The position numbers were made by a program, and so were the translations under genes. Under the pieces are notes generated by a model that saw nothing but the letters and a program-made list of their open reading frames with translations, did no database searches and was not told the origin of the DNA. This document shows, piece after piece, positions 1-8,334 of a DNA stretch of 64,000 bases (the stretch's first letter is position 1; each line of letters starts with the position of its first letter). Source of the DNA: Breoghania sp037026715 (GTDB lineage Bacteria; Pseudomonadota; Alphaproteobacteria; Rhizobiales; Stappiaceae); assembly GCF_037026715.1 (NCBI RefSeq), contig NZ_JBANCG010000003.1:186001-250000 (forward strand). The letters are read 5' to 3'.

Positions 1-381
1 CACGGGGAGCGGCGAATTATGGGGCAACTTCCCTCAGACATATTCGATGGTTGGAATCATAAATGGCGCCATGCGTCTGAGCGCGGGGTGGGAAACCGCG
101 ATCTGACGAGCGACGCCCTTGGTCCGGACAGCGCCCAGCGCAGGCCGCCGACCGGCCACGTGGCATCCGCAAAACTGGCCGGATCTGTTATGCTGGGACC
201 CGGGCCGGTGCCATCCGGCAGGCAGAAGGTTCGCGGCAGGGAGGCCTTGCGGGAGGAAATCTCAGAAGAGGAACTGGATGAGGATTTCGACGGGGCTCTG
301 GATGAAACCGGAGCCGACATCGAGACCACGACACGGCGGCTCGGCATGCCGCCTGCTTATGGAGGATGGGAAAACAGAACG
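1..381. other. Leading gap upstream of otsA, no gene assigned
   Basis: The otsA reading frame stays open back to position 19, but the added 121 residues are low-complexity and charged and do not look like any part of a trehalose-phosphate synthase. A purine-rich GGAGG at 361-365 fits as the ribosome binding site for the start at 382. I see no RNA gene or clear promoter here. Confidence 0.5.
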
Positions 382-1773
382 ATGGCGAGACTTGTCGTAG
401 TTTCTAACCGGGTCGGTCCGCTCAAGGATTCCCGAAAGGCAGGCGGGCTTGCTGTCGGACTTGTCGATGCCCTGAAGAAGGATGGCGGGCTCTGGTTCGG
501 CTGGAGCGGGCGCATTTCCGAAGAAGGCACGTTCGGGCCGCTGCAGGTGGAAAGCACGCGGCGCGTGGAGACCGCCACCATCGATCTGAACCAGGCCGAC
601 TACGATGGCTACTATGCCGGCTACGCCAACAAGTCGCTCTGGCCCGTCCTGCACTACCGTCTCGACCTCGCCGTTTTCGAACGCACCTACGAGCTGGTCT
701 ATCGCCGCGTCAACGACCGGTTCGCCACGCGGCTGAAATCGCTGCTTCGCGACGACGACGTCATCTGGGTGCACGACTATCATTTCATTCCGCTCGGGCG
801 GTCGCTGCGCAACATGGAGGTCGACAATCCGATCGGCTTCTTCCTGCACGTGCCGTTCCCAGGGCCCGATTTCCTGACCGCCCTTCCCAATTCGCACCAG
901 CTTGTGCGCGATCTCTTCGCCTATGACGTGATCGGCTTCCAGACCCAGCGCGACGTGGAGAATTTCCGCGCCTTCGCGGAACTGGAGCTGGGCGGCAGCG
1001 TCGGCGAGGACGGCTCGGTGACCGCGTTCGGACGCACGGTCAAGGCAAGGGCCTATCCGATCGGCATCGACACCGAGGGGTTCGCCCAGTACGCCCAGAC
1101 GGCGGAGGCACAGCGCCACTACCAGCGGCTGATGACCTCGCTCAACGGGCGCACCCAGATCATCGGCGTGGACCGGCTCGACTATTCCAAGGGCCTGCCG
1201 GAACGCCTGCATGCGTTCGAGCGGCTTCTGGAGAACTACCCGGAACATCGCGGCAACGTTTCGCTGATGCAGGTGGCGCCGCTGTCGCGCTCCGATCTCG
1301 ATGCCTATGACAAGATCCGCCGCGAGCTGGAATCCGTCTCCGGTCACATCAACGCGCGTTTCGCCGACATGGGCTGGACGCCGATCCACTGCATGTTCCG
1401 CTCCTTCACGCGCCGGGCGCTGGCGGGCATCTATCGCGGCTCCGCGATCGGTCTCATCACGCCGCTGCGCGATGGCATGAACCTCGTCGCCAAGGAATAC
1501 GTGGCGGCGCAAGACCCCGAGGATCCGGGGGTTCTCGTCCTCTCACGTTTCGCCGGCGCCGCGCACGAGATGTCCGAGGCGCTGATCGTCAATCCCTACA
1601 ACCGGGAGCATGTGGCGGAGATGATCCAGACGGCGCTGCGCATGAGCCTGCAGGAGCGCAAGGAACGCTGGAACGCGCTGTTCAAGAAGCTCAGCGAGAA
1701 CGATTCCCACCACTGGGCACAGTCGATCATTGCTGATCTGCGACAGGTACATCGGGCCTCGCTGGCGGCGTAA
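382..1773 (+). CDS. otsA: Alpha,alpha-trehalose-phosphate synthase (UDP-forming), GT20 family
   Basis: Transfers glucose from UDP-glucose to glucose-6-phosphate to make trehalose-6-phosphate in the cytoplasm, the first step of the OtsAB route to the osmoprotectant trehalose. The 463-aa product has GT20 hallmarks: N-terminal LVVVSNRVGPL, WFGWSGR, VIWVHDYHFIPLGRSLR, IGFFLHVPFP, RLDYSKGLPERL and, near the C terminus, PLRDGMNLVAKEYVAAQ (donor-binding region). Length matches bacterial OtsA (about 450-475 aa). The start at 382 is chosen because homology begins at MARLVVV and GGAGG lies 17-21 nt upstream; an in-frame ATG at 344 and the open frame to 19 look spurious. No otsB phosphatase follows; the next genes are unrelated, so the phosphatase is either upstream of the window or elsewhere. 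Confidence 0.95.
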   Translation: MARLVVVSNRVGPLKDSRKAGGLAVGLVDALKKDGGLWFGWSGRISEEGTFGPLQVESTRRVETATIDLNQADYDGYYAGYANKSLWPVLHYRLDLAVFERTYELVYRRVNDRFATRLKSLLRDDDVIWVHDYHFIPLGRSLRNMEVDNPIGFFLHVPFPGPDFLTALPNSHQLVRDLFAYDVIGFQTQRDVENFRAFAELELGGSVGEDGSVTAFGRTVKARAYPIGIDTEGFAQYAQTAEAQRHYQRLMTSLNGRTQIIGVDRLDYSKGLPERLHAFERLLENYPEHRGNVSLMQVAPLSRSDLDAYDKIRRELESVSGHINARFADMGWTPIHCMFRSFTRRALAGIYRGSAIGLITPLRDGMNLVAKEYVAAQDPEDPGVLVLSRFAGAAHEMSEALIVNPYNREHVAEMIQTALRMSLQERKERWNALFKKLSENDSHHWAQSIIADLRQVHRASLAA

Positions 1774-1810
1774 GCAGGCGGAGGATGCCTTTTCCGGCCA
1801 TTCTTTCAGG

Positions 1811-1920
1811 TCTCTCCGCCGTTATCCCCCGGCGCAGTCCGGGGGACCCATGATCTTGCGAGGGCATCGTGGAGCCGGGGTGGATTGCCCGGACTTTGCC
1901 GGGCAATGACGAACGAGAGA
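1811..1920. repeat. Palindromic intergenic repeat, family B, copy 1
   Basis: Contains two short palindromes: a CCCCCGGCGCAGTCCGGGGG stem at 1826-1845 and ATTGCCCGG...CCGGGCAAT near 1883-1908. The same core recurs near 12.2, 22.1 and 26.7 kb. It fills most of the space between otsA and the DUF1800 gene. Confidence 0.7.
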
Positions 1921-2055
1921 CCGGCGTGCGAGAAACAAGACGCGGGCGAGCGCCCTTCGCGCAATCGCCCGTTTGCCGTCCTCAAATCGCCGCACGGCGT
2001 GGCGATCATGCCGGCCAGCGAAATCCGCATTCACGGCATGCGAGGATGAAGCCCG

Positions 2056-3435
2056 ATGAGCCGCGACTATCAGGCGTTTCTGGCGACCAAGCGCTTCGGC
2101 TACGGCGCGCGACCCGGCGACATCGCCGCCGCCCTGCCGGACCCGGTGGCCAGCGTGCTCGCCCAGCTCGACGGTTTCGATCCCGATGCCGGGCCGCGCG
2201 ATGATCTCCCCGATCAGGTGGAGGCCACGCGCCGTTTCTTCGCGTTTCGCGATGCGCGGGGGGAATTCCGCAAGACCACGGAACTGAAGGGCCCGGCGCG
2301 CGATGCGCGCGAGAAGGAACTCTTCGGCGTCAATCCCATCTACACCATCTACGGCGCGGAGGTGCTGGCGCGCGCCCGGCGGGCGGCCTCCAGCGACCGG
2401 CCTTTCGTCGAGCGGCTGGTCGCCTTCTGGTCGAACCATTTCTGCGTCGCCATCGATTCAGATTCCATCGTGCGGCTTCTCGCCGGCAACTACGAGCGCG
2501 AGGCGATCCGGCCGCATGTGCTGGGCCGTTTTGAGGACATGCTTCTCGCCACCCGGCGCCATCCGGCCATGCTCGCCTATCTCGACAACGACAAGTCCGT
2601 CGGCCCGAATTCGAGTTTCGGCAAGCGTACGGGCAAGGGGCTCAACGAGAATCTGGCGCGCGAGACGATGGAGCTGCACACGCTCGGCGTCGATGGCGGC
2701 TACGATCAGGGCGACGTCATCGAGCTGTCGAAGATTCTCACCGGCTGGAGCTACGAGGGGGCGCGCAGCGACGAGCCGGGCCGCTTCCGCTTCTATGCCA
2801 ACACCCATGAGCCGGGCATCCGCTCGCTTCTGGGCAAATCCTATCCGCCGCAGGGCGAGGAACAGGGCATCGCCGCGCTCGCCGATCTCGCCCGCCATCC
2901 CGCCACGGGGCGGTTTCTCGCCACGAAAATGGTCCGTCATTTCCTGGGCCGCGTGCCCGAGGGCGGCCTGATCGACCGGCTCGCCGCCACCTATGCCGGC
3001 TCCAACGGCGATCTCGGCGCCCTGAGCCGCGCGCTCGTCAGGTCGCCGGAAATGTGGGAGCCGGCGCGTGCTGTCTTCATTTCCCCATTCGAGTTTCTGA
3101 CCGCCACCACGCGGGCCACCGGTCTCGACCTCAATGAGACCGAAGTCGCCCGCGTGCTGCGCATCTTCGGGCAGGTCACCTGGCAGCCGCCGTCGCCCGC
3201 CGGCTGGCCGGACGAGCCCGAGGCGTGGCTTGCCCCCGATGCGTTGATGGAACGGCTCGATTGGGCGCAACGGGTCGCGCATCTGGTGCCCGTGCCCGAC
3301 GATGTCGATGCCTTTGCGGCTGATATTCTCGGCCCCGCCTACGATGGCGACACGCGGCTTGCGGCCACCCGCGCGGAGACGCGCCAGCAGGCGCTGGCCA
3401 TGCTCATGATGAGCCCCGGGATGCAGAGGAGATAG
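2056..3435 (+). CDS. DUF1800 domain-containing protein
   Basis: A 459-aa member of the DUF1800 family, whose biochemical role is not established. Family-type motifs are visible: FWSNHFCVAID around residue 125 and the LNENLARETMELHTLGVDGG block around residues 196-215. I see no clear Sec or Tat signal peptide. An AGGATGAAG purine tract just upstream supports the ATG at 2056. The stop is 4 nt before the DUF1501 gene, so the two are co-transcribed and probably act together; this pairing is widespread in proteobacteria and planctomycetes. The family assignment is solid; the function is unknown. Confidence 0.9.
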   Translation: MSRDYQAFLATKRFGYGARPGDIAAALPDPVASVLAQLDGFDPDAGPRDDLPDQVEATRRFFAFRDARGEFRKTTELKGPARDAREKELFGVNPIYTIYGAEVLARARRAASSDRPFVERLVAFWSNHFCVAIDSDSIVRLLAGNYEREAIRPHVLGRFEDMLLATRRHPAMLAYLDNDKSVGPNSSFGKRTGKGLNENLARETMELHTLGVDGGYDQGDVIELSKILTGWSYEGARSDEPGRFRFYANTHEPGIRSLLGKSYPPQGEEQGIAALADLARHPATGRFLATKMVRHFLGRVPEGGLIDRLAATYAGSNGDLGALSRALVRSPEMWEPARAVFISPFEFLTATTRATGLDLNETEVARVLRIFGQVTWQPPSPAGWPDEPEAWLAPDALMERLDWAQRVAHLVPVPDDVDAFAADILGPAYDGDTRLAATRAETRQQALAMLMMSPGMQRR

Positions 3436-3439
3436 GCCG

Positions 3440-4678
3440 ATGGACGTCTGCGATTATTCCCGACGCCAGTTCATGGTCGGCACGGCGGGGCTCGTCGCCT
3501 GGGCCTACCAGACCCGCATTGCGGCGGCCGCGCCCGGGCGCGATCCGCGCCTGCTCGTGGTCAACCTGCGCGGCGGCATGGACGGGCTCGGCGCCGTCGC
3601 CCCCGTTGGCGATCCCGACTATCAGCGGCTGCGCGGCGAGGCGGTTCTGTCTGCCGACGATCCCGCCCGCGGCCTGCCGCTCGACGATCTGTTCGTGCTG
3701 CATCCGGCGCTGCCGACCCTTCACCGGCTCTATCGCGACGGTCATGCGCTGATCGCCCATGCGGTGGCCACTCCCTATCGCGACCGCTCGCATTTCGATG
3801 CGCAGGACGTTCTGGAAACGGGTGCGGCGGCGGTCGGCCAGTTGCATACCGGCTGGCTCAACCGCGCGCTTTCCGCCCTGCCGCCCGGCGAGGCGATCGG
3901 CGCTGCGGGCGCGCCCGCGCTTTCCATCGGCGCGCAGGTGCCGCTGATCCTGCGCGGGCAGGCGGAGGTGATGTCGTGGATGCCGCCGGGCTTTGCCGCC
4001 GCCGACGGCGATTTGCGTGCGCGCCTTCTCGATCTCTATCGCCACACCGATCCGGGCCTTCTCGCCACCTTTGAGGCGGCGCTCGACCTCGACCGCGCGA
4101 CCGGCGGCGAAATGGCAGTGGTGAAGGAGATCCGGGCGGAGACGCCGGACCTCAAGGGTCCGGAGATGCTGGCACGGACGACGGCGCGCACGGTCGGCAA
4201 GCTGATGGTGGAGCCTGGCGGGCCGCGCATCGGTTCGATGGAAATTCTCGGCTGGGACACCCACGTCGACGGCGAACCGTTCGACGCGCGCTTCGTGCGC
4301 CAGATGGCGCGGCTCGACCGGGTGATCGCCGATCTCAGCGCCAATCTCGCCCCCGTGTGGGACCAGACGGTGGTCTGCCTGATGACCGAGTTCGGTCGCA
4401 CCGTCCGCTATAACGGCGCCGGCACCGATCACGGCGTCGGCACCGTGGCGATTCTCCTCGGTGGCGCGGTCTCCGGCGGCCGCGTTCTGGCCGACTGGCC
4501 GGGGCTTTCGGAGGCTGCCCTCTTCGAAAACCGCGACCTCAGGCCGACGATCGACGTGCGCCGGCTCTTCAAGGGCGTGCTCGCCGACCACCTGGGCCTT
4601 GGCGAGCGGGTTCTGGCGGAGACCGTGTTTCCCGACAGCGCCGAGGCAAGGCCGGTTCGGGGATTGTTGCGGGGGTAG
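3440..4678 (+). CDS. DUF1501 domain-containing Tat-exported protein
   Basis: A 412-aa protein with an N-terminal twin-arginine signal (SRRQFMVGTAGLVAW, ending near AAAAPG around residue 30), so it should be exported folded by the Tat pathway. The body carries the DUF1501 pattern: LLVVNLRGGMDGL, then PYRDRSHFDAQDVLETG, LGWDTHVD and VVCLMTEFGRTVRYNGAGTDHG, which resembles the metal-binding layout of alkaline phosphatase/sulfatase folds (Asp/His clusters). It begins 4 nt after the DUF1800 gene in the same operon. The substrate is unknown. If it is a phosphatase-like enzyme, the visible HFD, WDTH and TDHG motifs would be the metal ligands; that part is inference. Confidence 0.9.
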   Translation: MDVCDYSRRQFMVGTAGLVAWAYQTRIAAAAPGRDPRLLVVNLRGGMDGLGAVAPVGDPDYQRLRGEAVLSADDPARGLPLDDLFVLHPALPTLHRLYRDGHALIAHAVATPYRDRSHFDAQDVLETGAAAVGQLHTGWLNRALSALPPGEAIGAAGAPALSIGAQVPLILRGQAEVMSWMPPGFAAADGDLRARLLDLYRHTDPGLLATFEAALDLDRATGGEMAVVKEIRAETPDLKGPEMLARTTARTVGKLMVEPGGPRIGSMEILGWDTHVDGEPFDARFVRQMARLDRVIADLSANLAPVWDQTVVCLMTEFGRTVRYNGAGTDHGVGTVAILLGGAVSGGRVLADWPGLSEAALFENRDLRPTIDVRRLFKGVLADHLGLGERVLAETVFPDSAEARPVRGLLRG

Positions 4679-4706
4679 GGGGGTGGTTCGCCAGTCTCTT
4701 GAATTA

Positions 4707-4819
4707 CCTCTCCCATGGGGAGAGGTCGGGCCGAAGGCCCGGGTGAGGGGATGGAATGTTGCCGTATCCATGATGGCCGGACACCCCTCACCCTAACCCT
4801 CTCCCCATGGGGGAGGGGA
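4707..4819. repeat. Inverted-arm intergenic repeat, family E, copy 1
   Basis: Two arms face each other: CCTCTCCCATGGGGAGAGG at 4707-4725 with GGCCGAAGGCCC after it, and CCCTCACCCTAACCCTCTCC leading into CCATGGGGGAGGGG at 4786-4819. Shorter relatives lie at 17.9, 24.6 and 47.0 kb. Confidence 0.65.
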
Positions 4820-4880
4820 CTTGCTTTTTGCCGGATGCGACCGGCCTGCCCGACATGCGATCCCACGCCCCACAAACAGC

Positions 4881-4914
4881 GAAAGGGGCGCTCCCGCGTG
4901 GGATCGCCCCTTTC
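4881..4914 (-). terminator. Hairpin terminator downstream of hpd
   Basis: A perfect 10-bp stem (GAAAGGGGCG with CGCCCCTTTC) around a 14-nt loop lies 40 nt beyond the hpd stop codon. It could act in both directions between the convergent DUF1501 and hpd genes. The T tract is short, so the call rests mainly on stem strength and position. Confidence 0.6.
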
Positions 4915-4954
4915 CCTCCTCCCCAGGGTCGGCCGTCCGCCGCCCTCCGGGTCT

Positions 4955-6049
4955 CTATTCGGCCGCGTCCGCCTTGATCACGCCGCGGCGGATCTGGTCT
5001 TCCTCGATGCTCTCGAACAGCGCGCGGAAGTTGCCCTCGCCGAAGCCGTCGTCACCCTTTCGCTGGATGAACTCGAAGAAGATCGGCCCGATCACGGTTT
5101 TGGAGAAGATCTGCAAGAGGATCCGCGTCATGCCGCCGTCGATCAGGATGCCATGTTTCTTCATCCGCTCCACCGGCTCGTCGTGGCCGTGGACGCGCTC
5201 GAAGCTCTTTTCGTAATAGACCTCCGGCGGGCCCGGCATGAACTTCAGGCCGTTGTCGGCGAGCCGGTCGGTCGCGTCATAGATCGCATCGGTGCCGACG
5301 GCGATGTGCTGGATGCCCTCGCCCTTGTATTTCTTCAGGTATTCGACGATCTGGCTGGTTTCGTCCTTGGACTCGTTCAGCGGAATGCGGATCTTGCCGC
5401 AGGGCGAGGTGATCGCCCGGCTGACGAGCCCGGTGATGCGGCCGTCGATGTCGAAATAGTGGATCTGCCGGAAACCGAAGAGATCGCGGTAGAAGTCCCA
5501 CCACTTGTCCATGTTGCCGCGGAAGACATTGTGGGTGAGGTGGTCGAGATAATAGAAGCCGACGCCCTCGGGACGCGGGTCGCGTTCGCCGAGCCACTCG
5601 AATTCCGCGTCATAGGCGGAGCCCTTTTCGCCGTAGCGCTCGATGAAATAGATCAGCGAGCCGCCGATACCGACGATGGCCGGCACGTCGAGCGCCTTGT
5701 CGTCGCCCTCGTAGGGCTCAGCGCCTTTCGAAACCGCATGCTCGAAGGCGTGCTTCGCATCGACCACGCGCCATGCCATGGAAGGCGCGCAGGGGCCGTG
5801 CTCGCCGACAAAGCGCATGGCATGCGAGCCCGGCTCGGCGTTCACAAGGTAGTTGATGTCGCCCTGCCGGTAGACGGTGATCGCCCTGGAGCGGTGCTTT
5901 GCCACCGGTTCGTAGCCCATGCGGCGGAAAAGGGCGTCGAGCTTTTCCGGCTCCGCGCTGGCAAATTCCACGAACTCGAAGCCGTCGGTGCCGGCGGGGT
6001 TCTGTTCGCTGATCTTCGCCGGCGGTGCGTCGTGCGGAAACGGTCCCAT
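4955..6049 (-). CDS. hpd: 4-hydroxyphenylpyruvate dioxygenase
   Basis: Converts 4-hydroxyphenylpyruvate and O2 to homogentisate and CO2 in tyrosine and phenylalanine degradation. The 364-aa product shows two VOC-type halves, and the expected Fe(II) ligands are visible: His170 (in LDHLTHN), His248 (in GIQHIAVGTD) and Glu326 (in FFEFIQR). The tail KGDDGFGEGNFRALF is typical of the family. The start at 6049 is chosen because of an ideal AGGAGGAA about 7 nt upstream and a normal family length; the open frame continues about 90 codons further but is not conserved. It is divergent from the Lrp/AsnC regulator across a 208-bp gap, which makes that regulator its likely controller. No other homogentisate-pathway genes are in view. 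Confidence 0.97.
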   Translation of the reverse strand: MGPFPHDAPPAKISEQNPAGTDGFEFVEFASAEPEKLDALFRRMGYEPVAKHRSRAITVYRQGDINYLVNAEPGSHAMRFVGEHGPCAPSMAWRVVDAKHAFEHAVSKGAEPYEGDDKALDVPAIVGIGGSLIYFIERYGEKGSAYDAEFEWLGERDPRPEGVGFYYLDHLTHNVFRGNMDKWWDFYRDLFGFRQIHYFDIDGRITGLVSRAITSPCGKIRIPLNESKDETSQIVEYLKKYKGEGIQHIAVGTDAIYDATDRLADNGLKFMPGPPEVYYEKSFERVHGHDEPVERMKKHGILIDGGMTRILLQIFSKTVIGPIFFEFIQRKGDDGFGEGNFRALFESIEEDQIRRGVIKADAAE

Positions 6050-6257
6050 CGTGTCTTCCTCCTGTCCGCCGGCCGTGCCTTCGCGCGAAGGGCCTGTTTC
6101 AGGGCCTTGTCGCAGGGCTCCGTCCCTGGCCGGCGCCGCTTGCGCGGCAATGTCAATGCGACCATTTTGCGCGCTTTGCGCCGCAATTTGCATGCATTCG
6201 CGCGACTGACGTCGCGGTCTGTGCACAAATCGTGCGTCATATGCTAGTATTGCGCAC
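6050..6257. promoter_or_regulatory. Divergent hpd / lrp-type control region
   Basis: This short gap holds both start regions. TTTGC half-sites repeat at 6166, 6175 and 6187, roughly one helical turn apart, and a loose dyad (GTGCACAAA near 6221 and TTGCGCACA near 6250) lies just before the regulator start. Such phased arrays suit octameric Lrp/AsnC proteins. No promoter hexamers are strong enough to name. Confidence 0.45.
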
Positions 6258-6725
6258 ATGATCACACTCGATGCCTTCGATATCCGTCTTCTGGCGCTTC
6301 TCCAGCGCGATGCCGGGCTCACCAATCAGGAGATCGGCGCGCGGATCGCGCTGTCGGCCTCGCAGGTCTCGCGCCGCCGTGCGCGGCTGGAGGCGGACGG
6401 TGTCATCCGCCGCGTGCGGGCGGAATTGTCGAGAGATGCGCTGGGCCTGCAGGTGACGGCCTTCGTCGGCGTCACGCTCAACGCGCACAGCCGCGCCAAC
6501 TCGCGCCGCTTCCGCGATCTCGTCAACGCGATGGAGAGCGTGCAGGAGGCGCACGCGCTGACCGGCGAGATGGATTATCTGATCAAGATCACGGTCGCGG
6601 ACCTGAGAACGCTGGCGCGCGTCATCAACGACGACCTGCTGGCGCACGACGCGGTGCAGAACGTCCATTCCTCCGTCGTGCTGGAGACGTTGAGGGATGA
6701 CAACCAGTTGCCGATCGGCGGGTAG
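6258..6725 (+). CDS. Lrp/AsnC family transcriptional regulator
   Basis: A 155-aa DNA-binding regulator. Residues 1-60 form the AsnC-type winged helix-turn-helix (LDAFDIRLLALLQRDAGLT then NQEIGARIALSASQVSRRRARLEADG), and residues about 70-150 form the RAM ligand-sensing domain with the typical alternating pattern (AFVGVTLN, VQEAHALTGEMDYLIKITV). It is transcribed away from hpd, the arrangement usually seen when such a protein senses an aromatic or branched amino acid and controls its catabolic gene. Length is normal. The ligand (tyrosine, phenylalanine or hydroxyphenylpyruvate) is inference from the neighbour only. Confidence 0.92.
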   Translation: MITLDAFDIRLLALLQRDAGLTNQEIGARIALSASQVSRRRARLEADGVIRRVRAELSRDALGLQVTAFVGVTLNAHSRANSRRFRDLVNAMESVQEAHALTGEMDYLIKITVADLRTLARVINDDLLAHDAVQNVHSSVVLETLRDDNQLPIGG

Positions 6726-6745
6726 GGGAGAGAAGGAGAAGGGAA

Positions 6746-6934
6746 TGGAGCGGCTTCGCCGCGCTTGTTGCGCTGGATTCCGGGTCTGGCCATGCAGCTT
6801 CGCTGCAGACCGCCCGGAATGAGGGAGTATGTGGTTGGCTTGAAGCTTTCCACACCCTCCCTCATTCCGGACAAGTGAGGCGAAGCCGAACGCCGATCCG
6901 GAATCCAGCGCAACAAGCGCGGCAAAGCCGCTCC
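6746..6934. repeat. Long palindromic repeat, family A, copy 1
   Basis: About 190 bp with outer arms that are near-perfect inverted copies: GGAGCGGCTTCGCCGCGC at the left and its complement ending in AAAGCCGCTCC at the right. Inner paired blocks contain the TTGCGCTGGATTCCGG motif. Three more copies occur at 13.8, 43.5 and 51.8 kb. It lies between the Lrp-type gene and the ModE-like gene. Confidence 0.85.
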
Positions 6935-7021
6935 ATACATTTCTGCCCTTCTCCTTTCTGTCCCTCTCCTTTCTGTCCCTCTCCCTCTCTTCTCCACACC
7001 CCACTCTTCGCCCCCTCCATT

Positions 7022-7474
7022 ATGTCCCTTGACCCCGCCGCCCCCGCACCCGACCCTGCCCGCATGACAGACTTTCCCAAATCCCGCATCCGTCTCATAC
7101 TCGCGCCCGGCGTCGCGCTCGGTCCCGGCAAGGCGGACCTTCTGGAAGGCATCCGGGATACCGGGTCCATCCGGGCCGCCGGCAACCGCCAGTCGATGAG
7201 CTACAAGCGCGCCTGGAACCTCGTCGGCGAGATGAACCGCATCTTCCGCACGCCGCTTGTCGAAACGGAAAAGGGCGGCTCGAAGGGCGGCGGTGCGCGG
7301 CTGACGGAGGCCGGGGAAGCCGTTCTCTCCCACTTTCGCGGCATGGAAAGGGTGCTCCGTGAGGCCGCCGCGGCCGACATCGCCGCCCTGCAAGCGATGG
7401 TGGAACCGGGTGCGGCCACACTTCGCACGCGCGACAGCGATTCCGCGCTTGAGGATCCCAAAGACGGCGTATAG
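7022..7474 (+). CDS. ModE-like winged helix regulator of molybdate transport
   Basis: A 150-aa protein whose core matches the N-terminal LysR-like DNA-binding domain of ModE: LGPGKADLLEGIRDTGSIRAA, then MSYKRAWNLVGEMNRIF and the wing GGSKGGGARLTEAGEAVL. It has no C-terminal Mop/TOBE molybdate-binding pair, so it is the short, DNA-binding-only form; how it senses molybdate is unclear. The start could also be the ATG at 7064, which begins closer to the conserved region. It sits 40 nt upstream of modA, with a perfect inverted repeat between them, so it probably represses modABC when molybdate is ample. Family call secure, regulation inferred. Confidence 0.85.
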   Translation: MSLDPAAPAPDPARMTDFPKSRIRLILAPGVALGPGKADLLEGIRDTGSIRAAGNRQSMSYKRAWNLVGEMNRIFRTPLVETEKGGSKGGGARLTEAGEAVLSHFRGMERVLREAAAADIAALQAMVEPGAATLRTRDSDSALEDPKDGV

Positions 7475-7478
7475 GGTT

Positions 7479-7502
7479 CGATATGTTCCGTCGAACATAT
7501 CG
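7479..7502. promoter_or_regulatory. Perfect inverted repeat, candidate ModE operator (Mo-box)
   Basis: CGATATGTTC and GAACATATCG form a perfect 10-bp inverted repeat separated by CGTC. It lies between the stop of the ModE-like gene and the modA start, 13 nt before the modA ATG. AT-rich ATAT-containing dyads of this size are the known style of ModE-type sites. There is no T tract, so an operator is more likely than a terminator. Binding itself is inference. Confidence 0.65.
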
Positions 7503-7514
7503 CAAGGATTTGCC

Positions 7515-8327
7515 ATGAAACCCGCCCAGTCCGCCTCCGGAGCCTCCTTCACCTCCAGAGTGCTTCGCCGCGCCGCCGGCGTCGCGGTCGCAACCGGCCT
7601 CGCCGTGGCGGCCACGCTCGGCTCCGCCCAGGCGGCCGAAAAGCTGACCGTCTTCGCCGCCGCCAGCATGAAGGATGCGCTTGAGGGGATCGGCGCCGCC
7701 TACACGAAGGAAAACGGCACCGAGGTCGTCTTCTCCTTCGCCTCCTCTTCCGCCATCGCCCGTCAGGTGGAAGCCGGCGCGCCGGCCGACGTCTATATCT
7801 CCGCCGACGTGAAGTGGATGGACTATCTGAAGAAGGCCGACGCCATCGACCCCGCGACGATCCGCAACGTCGCCGCCAACACGCTGGTTGTCGTCGCGCC
7901 GAAGGCCGACGCCAAGCCGCTCGAGCTCACCAAGGACGCGCTGCTTGAACGCATCGGTGAGGGCCGGCTCGCCATCGGCACGCCGGAATCGGTGCCCGCC
8001 GGGCGCTATGGCAAGGCCTCGCTCACCAAGCTCGGCCTGTGGGATGCGGTGGAGGGCAAGCTCGCGCCGATGGAGAACGTCCGCGTGACGCTCGCCGCCG
8101 TCGCCCGTGGCGAGGCCCCGCTCGGCATCGTCTACGGATCGGACGCCGCCATCCAGCCGGATGTCGCGGTGGTCGCCACCTTCCCCGATGACAGCCATGC
8201 CCCGATCGTCTATCCCGGGGCGGTGACCACGGTCGCAAAGCCCGGTGCGATCGGGTTCCTCGACTATCTTTCCACGCCGGAGGCGCGCGGGATCTTCGCC
8301 AAGGTCGGCTTCCAGCCCGTTGATTGA
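7515..8327 (+). CDS. modA: Molybdate ABC transporter substrate-binding protein
   Basis: Periplasmic protein that captures molybdate or tungstate and delivers it to ModB. The 270-aa product starts with a long signal peptide (residues 1-38, ending near GSAQA/AEKL). The mature part has the ModA patterns LTVFAAASMKDAL, FSFASSSAIARQVEAGAPADVYISAD and the C-terminal half PAGRYGKASL and GIVYGSDAAI. AAGGAT lies upstream of the ATG at 7515. It is first in a tight modABC operon: modB starts 7 nt after its stop. The candidate Mo-box immediately upstream suggests repression by the ModE-like protein. Confidence 0.96.
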   Translation: MKPAQSASGASFTSRVLRRAAGVAVATGLAVAATLGSAQAAEKLTVFAAASMKDALEGIGAAYTKENGTEVVFSFASSSAIARQVEAGAPADVYISADVKWMDYLKKADAIDPATIRNVAANTLVVVAPKADAKPLELTKDALLERIGEGRLAIGTPESVPAGRYGKASLTKLGLWDAVEGKLAPMENVRVTLAAVARGEAPLGIVYGSDAAIQPDVAVVATFPDDSHAPIVYPGAVTTVAKPGAIGFLDYLSTPEARGIFAKVGFQPVD

Positions 8328-8334
8328 ACTATCG

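Noticed and set aside
19..381. N-terminal extension of OtsA to position 19
   Set aside because: The extra 121 residues are unlike OtsA, and a good ribosome binding site precedes 382.
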